DNA from: Oscillospiraceae bacterium
Lineage (GTDB): Bacteria; Bacillota; Clostridia; Oscillospirales; Ruminococcaceae
Direction of reading: 5' to 3'
Length of the DNA stretch: 10,113 nucleotides
Assembly (NCBI GenBank): GCA_015067375.1
Contig: SVMQ01000057.1
Coordinates: 1 to 10,113 of the forward strand
The translations under genes were made by a program, and so were the position numbers. Position 1 is the first letter of the stretch. Each line of letters opens with the position of its first letter. Positions 8,514 through 10,113 of this stretch are shown in pieces. Below the pieces are notes generated by a model, which was given only the letters and a program-made list of their open reading frames with translations, searched no databases and was not told the DNA's origin.

Positions 8514-9335
8514 ATGAAATCTGCACTCAATAACGGTAAATATCTCATAATGAGTATAGTATCCGAAAGTGAGGATATAACCGTCTATATAGCGCGCAAT
8601 CATGCAAAGCAGCAGTTTGTTGTGAATGAAGTAAAAAGCATTTCACTTATAAATGAATGGCTGCCGAAGATAAACGGATTGAGTGAGGAGGGCAGGATCT
8701 GCTGCTTTACGGAAAGCTCCAATCTTTATATCGTTACCCGATATTATGATGGTGACAATCCTGAGTATATCTTTTCGGGAGGAAATACCGAGCTTTCGAT
8801 GAAACTTGAAATGATAAAAGCGTTTACCTTTTCTCTGATCAGCTATTCGGAGTTTCCGGATTTTATCCTGAAAAGCCTACTGCTGCCTGAGAACGTATGC
8901 GTATACCGAAACGAGCTCCGCTCGAATTGCATGATATTGACAGGTGAGAAAAAAACGCCGATGCAGCTTTTTTATGATCTTATGAATGACTATTTTACGA
9001 TAGATGATGTTAAAAAGCTGTCGTATATCAGCATTGTTATAGAAAAACTGAAAAATGGCGTGTATTCTGATTTTATGCAGGTGTATCTGGATATGGATCA
9101 GCTTACGGGCAAGCTGCAGCAGAACAATGCTATATCTAAGCTGAAGTCGTTCTATCAGCGCAGCAAGGGCTACATAACGATAGCGATATCGGCTGCGGTG
9201 ATAGTGCTGGCGATCATTGTCATATACAATATGTTTATAAAAGGCTCGAAAGATTCAACAGGACAGACGCACAATCCGATAGACCACATCGGAACGGTCA
9301 TGCTGGATGAGAATACCTCGCAGCATACAACATAA
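8514..9335 (+). CDS. Single-pass membrane protein with degenerate kinase-like domain
   Basis: 273 residues. The N-terminal ~215 residues are soluble and read like a very degenerate protein kinase fold: an N-lobe-like opening (GKYLIMSIV, then VYIARNHAKQQFVVNEVKS), a hinge-like strand LYIVTRYYDG, a helix, then LLLPENVCVY, which resembles the KPEN part of a catalytic loop but lacks the HRD before it. No DFG motif follows. It is therefore predicted to be catalytically dead. Residues 221-242 (ITIAISAAVIVLAIIVIYNMFI) form one membrane helix, preceded by Lys/Arg-rich KLKSFYQRSK, which favours the N-domain in the cytoplasm and a ~30-residue polar tail outside. The layout of cytoplasmic pseudokinase plus one helix recalls EssB/YukC of type VII secretion, though there the extracellular part is much larger. 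As last gene of the operon before a terminator, it may anchor the giant protein or an injection apparatus to the membrane. The membrane helix is firm; the pseudokinase call is by eye. Confidence 0.85.
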   Translation: MKSALNNGKYLIMSIVSESEDITVYIARNHAKQQFVVNEVKSISLINEWLPKINGLSEEGRICCFTESSNLYIVTRYYDGDNPEYIFSGGNTELSMKLEMIKAFTFSLISYSEFPDFILKSLLLPENVCVYRNELRSNCMILTGEKKTPMQLFYDLMNDYFTIDDVKKLSYISIVIEKLKNGVYSDFMQVYLDMDQLTGKLQQNNAISKLKSFYQRSKGYITIAISAAVIVLAIIVIYNMFIKGSKDSTGQTHNPIDHIGTVMLDENTSQHTT

Positions 9336-9348
9336 CCTGAATAAAATC

Positions 9349-9375
9349 AAAACCACCACTTCAGTGGTGGTTTTT
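9349..9375 (+). terminator. Intrinsic terminator of the three-gene operon
   Basis: A perfect 11-bp stem (AAACCACCAC-type left arm 9349-9359, right arm 9364-9374) with a TTCA loop, followed by T residues to 9375. It starts 13 nt after the stop at 9335. The other strand also ends in a T-rich run after the stem, so it could terminate minus-strand transcripts arriving from 9670-10113 or from the promoter at 9588-9616. Confidence 0.9.
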
Positions 9376-9428
9376 GCTTGTCGAAAAAGTCTAGCAAATT
9401 CTTAATATCGATATGGATAAATTTTGAA

Positions 9429-9457
9429 GCTTGGATGCTATGTAGAAATGTCCAAGC
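9429..9457. repeat. 7-bp inverted repeat
   Basis: GCTTGGA at 9429-9435 is repeated inverted as TCCAAGC at 9451-9457 with a 15-nt spacer. It lies just downstream of the minus-strand mini-ORF stop. There is no long T-run after it on either strand, so it is at best a weak terminator or RNA hairpin; chance is possible. Confidence 0.4.
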
Positions 9458-9466
9458 CTCTCTGTC

Positions 9467-9547
9467 CTACTCAAAATCCGATAAACCACACGATGTTGAA
9501 AAGGTTAACATAATAGCTAATGCGATTAACGATGTTATTTTTTTCAT
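9467..9547 (-). pseudogene. Lipoprotein signal-peptide mini-ORF (26 aa), stub or micro-lipopeptide
   Basis: Read on the minus strand from ATG at 9547 to TAG at 9467-9469. It begins MKKITSLIALAIML, a classic basic n-region plus hydrophobic core, and continues FSTS then Cys20-Gly21, a lipobox-like cleavage site (weaker than the usual L-A/S-G/A-C). Only LSDFE follows before the stop. An AAAGGAAA Shine-Dalgarno about 6 nt upstream and a consensus promoter make it better equipped for expression than chance would suggest. Most likely it is the 5' remnant of a degraded lipoprotein gene, since the same frame stays open past the TAG down to a TGA inside the operon terminator. The alternative is a real small lipopeptide, or a pheromone-like or lysis-type peptide. 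It is too short to test by composition. Confidence 0.55.
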
Positions 9548-9551
9548 AGCA

Positions 9552-9560
9552 TTTCCTTTC
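9552..9560 (-). promoter_or_regulatory. Shine-Dalgarno of the mini-ORF
   Basis: GAAAGGAAA on the minus strand, a few bases before the ATG at 9547. It decides the start of the 26-codon lipoprotein-leader ORF. Confidence 0.65.
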
Positions 9561-9587
9561 GTCGATTATGGCAATTTTCTATAATTG

Positions 9588-9616
9588 ATTATACTTCTTT
9601 TGCAACCTGTTGTCAA
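9588..9616 (-). promoter_or_regulatory. Consensus sigma-A promoter, minus strand
   Basis: On the minus strand, -35 TTGACA (9611-9616) and -10 TATAAT (9588-9593) are both exact consensus and separated by exactly 17 bp. Initiation is expected near 9581, giving a ~34-nt leader that contains the RBS for the mini-ORF at 9547. No operator-like palindrome overlaps it, so it would be expected to be strong and constitutive. Confidence 0.85.
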
Positions 9617-9669
9617 TGTTTTTGGGGTATTTGGATGTGATACCATACATCATTATAATCTATTTATTA

Positions 9670-10113
9670 CTAGAAATACTGTGACAGTATTCCGTTAGAG
9701 CCTGACGCAAGCTCGGAGCTGTCAACAGGCAGCTCAAAAAATCCCTCAAAATATACGAACAGAGCAGCTTGCACCATATTGTCGAGGGAAAGTGTGCGTT
9801 CAGCTACGGGAACACCCGCCTCGTCAAGTGCCATTTCTATTGCATACTGTGTTTCGGTAACATACTTTTCAAGATCACCCGTAACTCCGAAGATCTCCGC
9901 CCATATATCGGAGCCTGCCGTTTCAAGCGTTATGGATAGCTTGTCCTTTGTAGGCTCAACATCTATCTTGACAGCTCCGTCAACGAGTATTTTTCTTTCA
10001 TAATCCAAATCCTCGTCATAAGCACATTGGATATGCTGCTCTGCATACAAGCCGAGTTTGGCATACATACCACGCACCTGCTCTGCCATACCGTCGATCA
10101 GACCGCTATGTGC
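9670..10113 (-). CDS. Acidic hypothetical protein, probably 5' partial
   Basis: I do not recognise this protein. From the ATG at 10089 it would be 139 residues and it ends at a TAG at 9670-9672. The frame is open to the window edge (AHSGLIDG precedes that Met) and no convincing Shine-Dalgarno is seen before the Met at 10089 or the one seven codons later, so the gene probably starts outside the window. It is acidic, with no signal peptide or membrane helix in view. Segments suggest mixed strands and helices (KLSITLETAGSDIWAEIFG, TQYAIEMALDEAGV), ending in an aromatic-rich helix (AALFVYFEGFFEL). It converges on the AAA/giant/pseudokinase operon, so it is not part of that transcript. A relation to the operon is unproven. 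The even codon use and long open frame in coding-like composition support a real gene. Confidence 0.75.
   Translation of the reverse strand, partial: AHSGLIDGMAEQVRGMYAKLGLYAEQHIQCAYDEDLDYERKILVDGAVKIDVEPTKDKLSITLETAGSDIWAEIFGVTGDLEKYVTETQYAIEMALDEAGVPVAERTLSLDNMVQAALFVYFEGFFELPVDSSELASGSNGILSQYF

Larger units (their letters stand above)
9376..9669. other. AT-rich intergenic stretch between convergent genes
   Basis: About 290 bases, visibly richer in A+T than the flanking genes, with no full-length gene. It contains, on the minus strand, a consensus promoter, an RBS and a 26-codon lipoprotein-leader ORF, plus a short inverted repeat (all listed separately). Between 9617 and 9669 I see only a weak GATGT/ACATC hairpin without a T-run, so no convincing terminator for the minus-strand gene ending at 9670. 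Confidence 0.6.

Noticed and set aside
9349..9375. Hairpin as a CRISPR or attachment repeat
   Set aside because: It occurs once, is followed by a T-run and sits 13 nt after a stop codon, so an intrinsic terminator explains it. No CRISPR arrays, tRNA or rRNA genes were seen in the window.
9378..9584. 68-codon plus-strand open frame after the terminator
   Set aside because: It begins at a TTG directly after the terminator with no RBS, and is antisense to the mini-ORF, RBS and -10 region of the minus-strand promoter.

Overview
The window looks like low-to-mid GC Gram-positive DNA from a gut-type Clostridia, most like Ruminococcus/Oscillospiraceae. The basis is strong AAAGGAG-type ribosome binding sites at fixed spacing, codon use that mixes AT-rich and GC-ending codons, a short intrinsic terminator, and a Firmicutes-style lipoprotein leader. 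The genus is inferred from style, not from a marker gene.

Layout. Positions 2-9335 hold three tightly packed plus-strand genes (gaps of 14 and 20 nt, each downstream gene with its own good Shine-Dalgarno), ending at an 11-bp-stem terminator at 9349-9375. In order they are: (1) the 3' part of an AAA+ ATPase resembling the ATPases of extracellular contractile injection systems (eCIS; Afp15/Pvc15 type), with an N-terminal helical/winged-helix region, a dead P-loop module and a complete C-terminal AAA module; (2) a 2153-residue protein with no signal peptide, made of over 1000 residues of repetitive beta-rich sequence with a ~335-residue internal tandem duplication, an Ala/Gly-rich stretch, then ~620 residues of helix and coiled coil; (3) a 273-residue protein with a cytoplasmic domain like a degenerate protein kinase, one membrane helix and a short tail. 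Nothing else of a CIS (sheath, tube, baseplate, spike) lies in the window, so the eCIS assignment rests on the ATPase alone. The window probably samples the 3' end of a longer operon.

Positions 9376-9669 are AT-rich and hold no full-length gene. On the minus strand they contain a textbook sigma-A promoter (TTGACA, 17 bp, TATAAT), a good RBS and a 26-codon ORF that encodes little beyond a lipoprotein signal peptide. It is either the stub of a lost lipoprotein gene or a genuine micro-lipopeptide. A 7-bp inverted repeat follows it.

Positions 9670-10113 hold a minus-strand gene, probably cut by the window edge, for an acidic protein I do not recognise. It converges on the operon.

How the genes may work together (inference): the AAA+ protein remodels, loads or assembles the giant repeat protein, and the membrane-anchored pseudokinase-like protein docks the giant protein or the wider apparatus at the cell membrane. 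The ATPase, giant protein and membrane pseudokinase set is the part of this window most likely to be poorly described.
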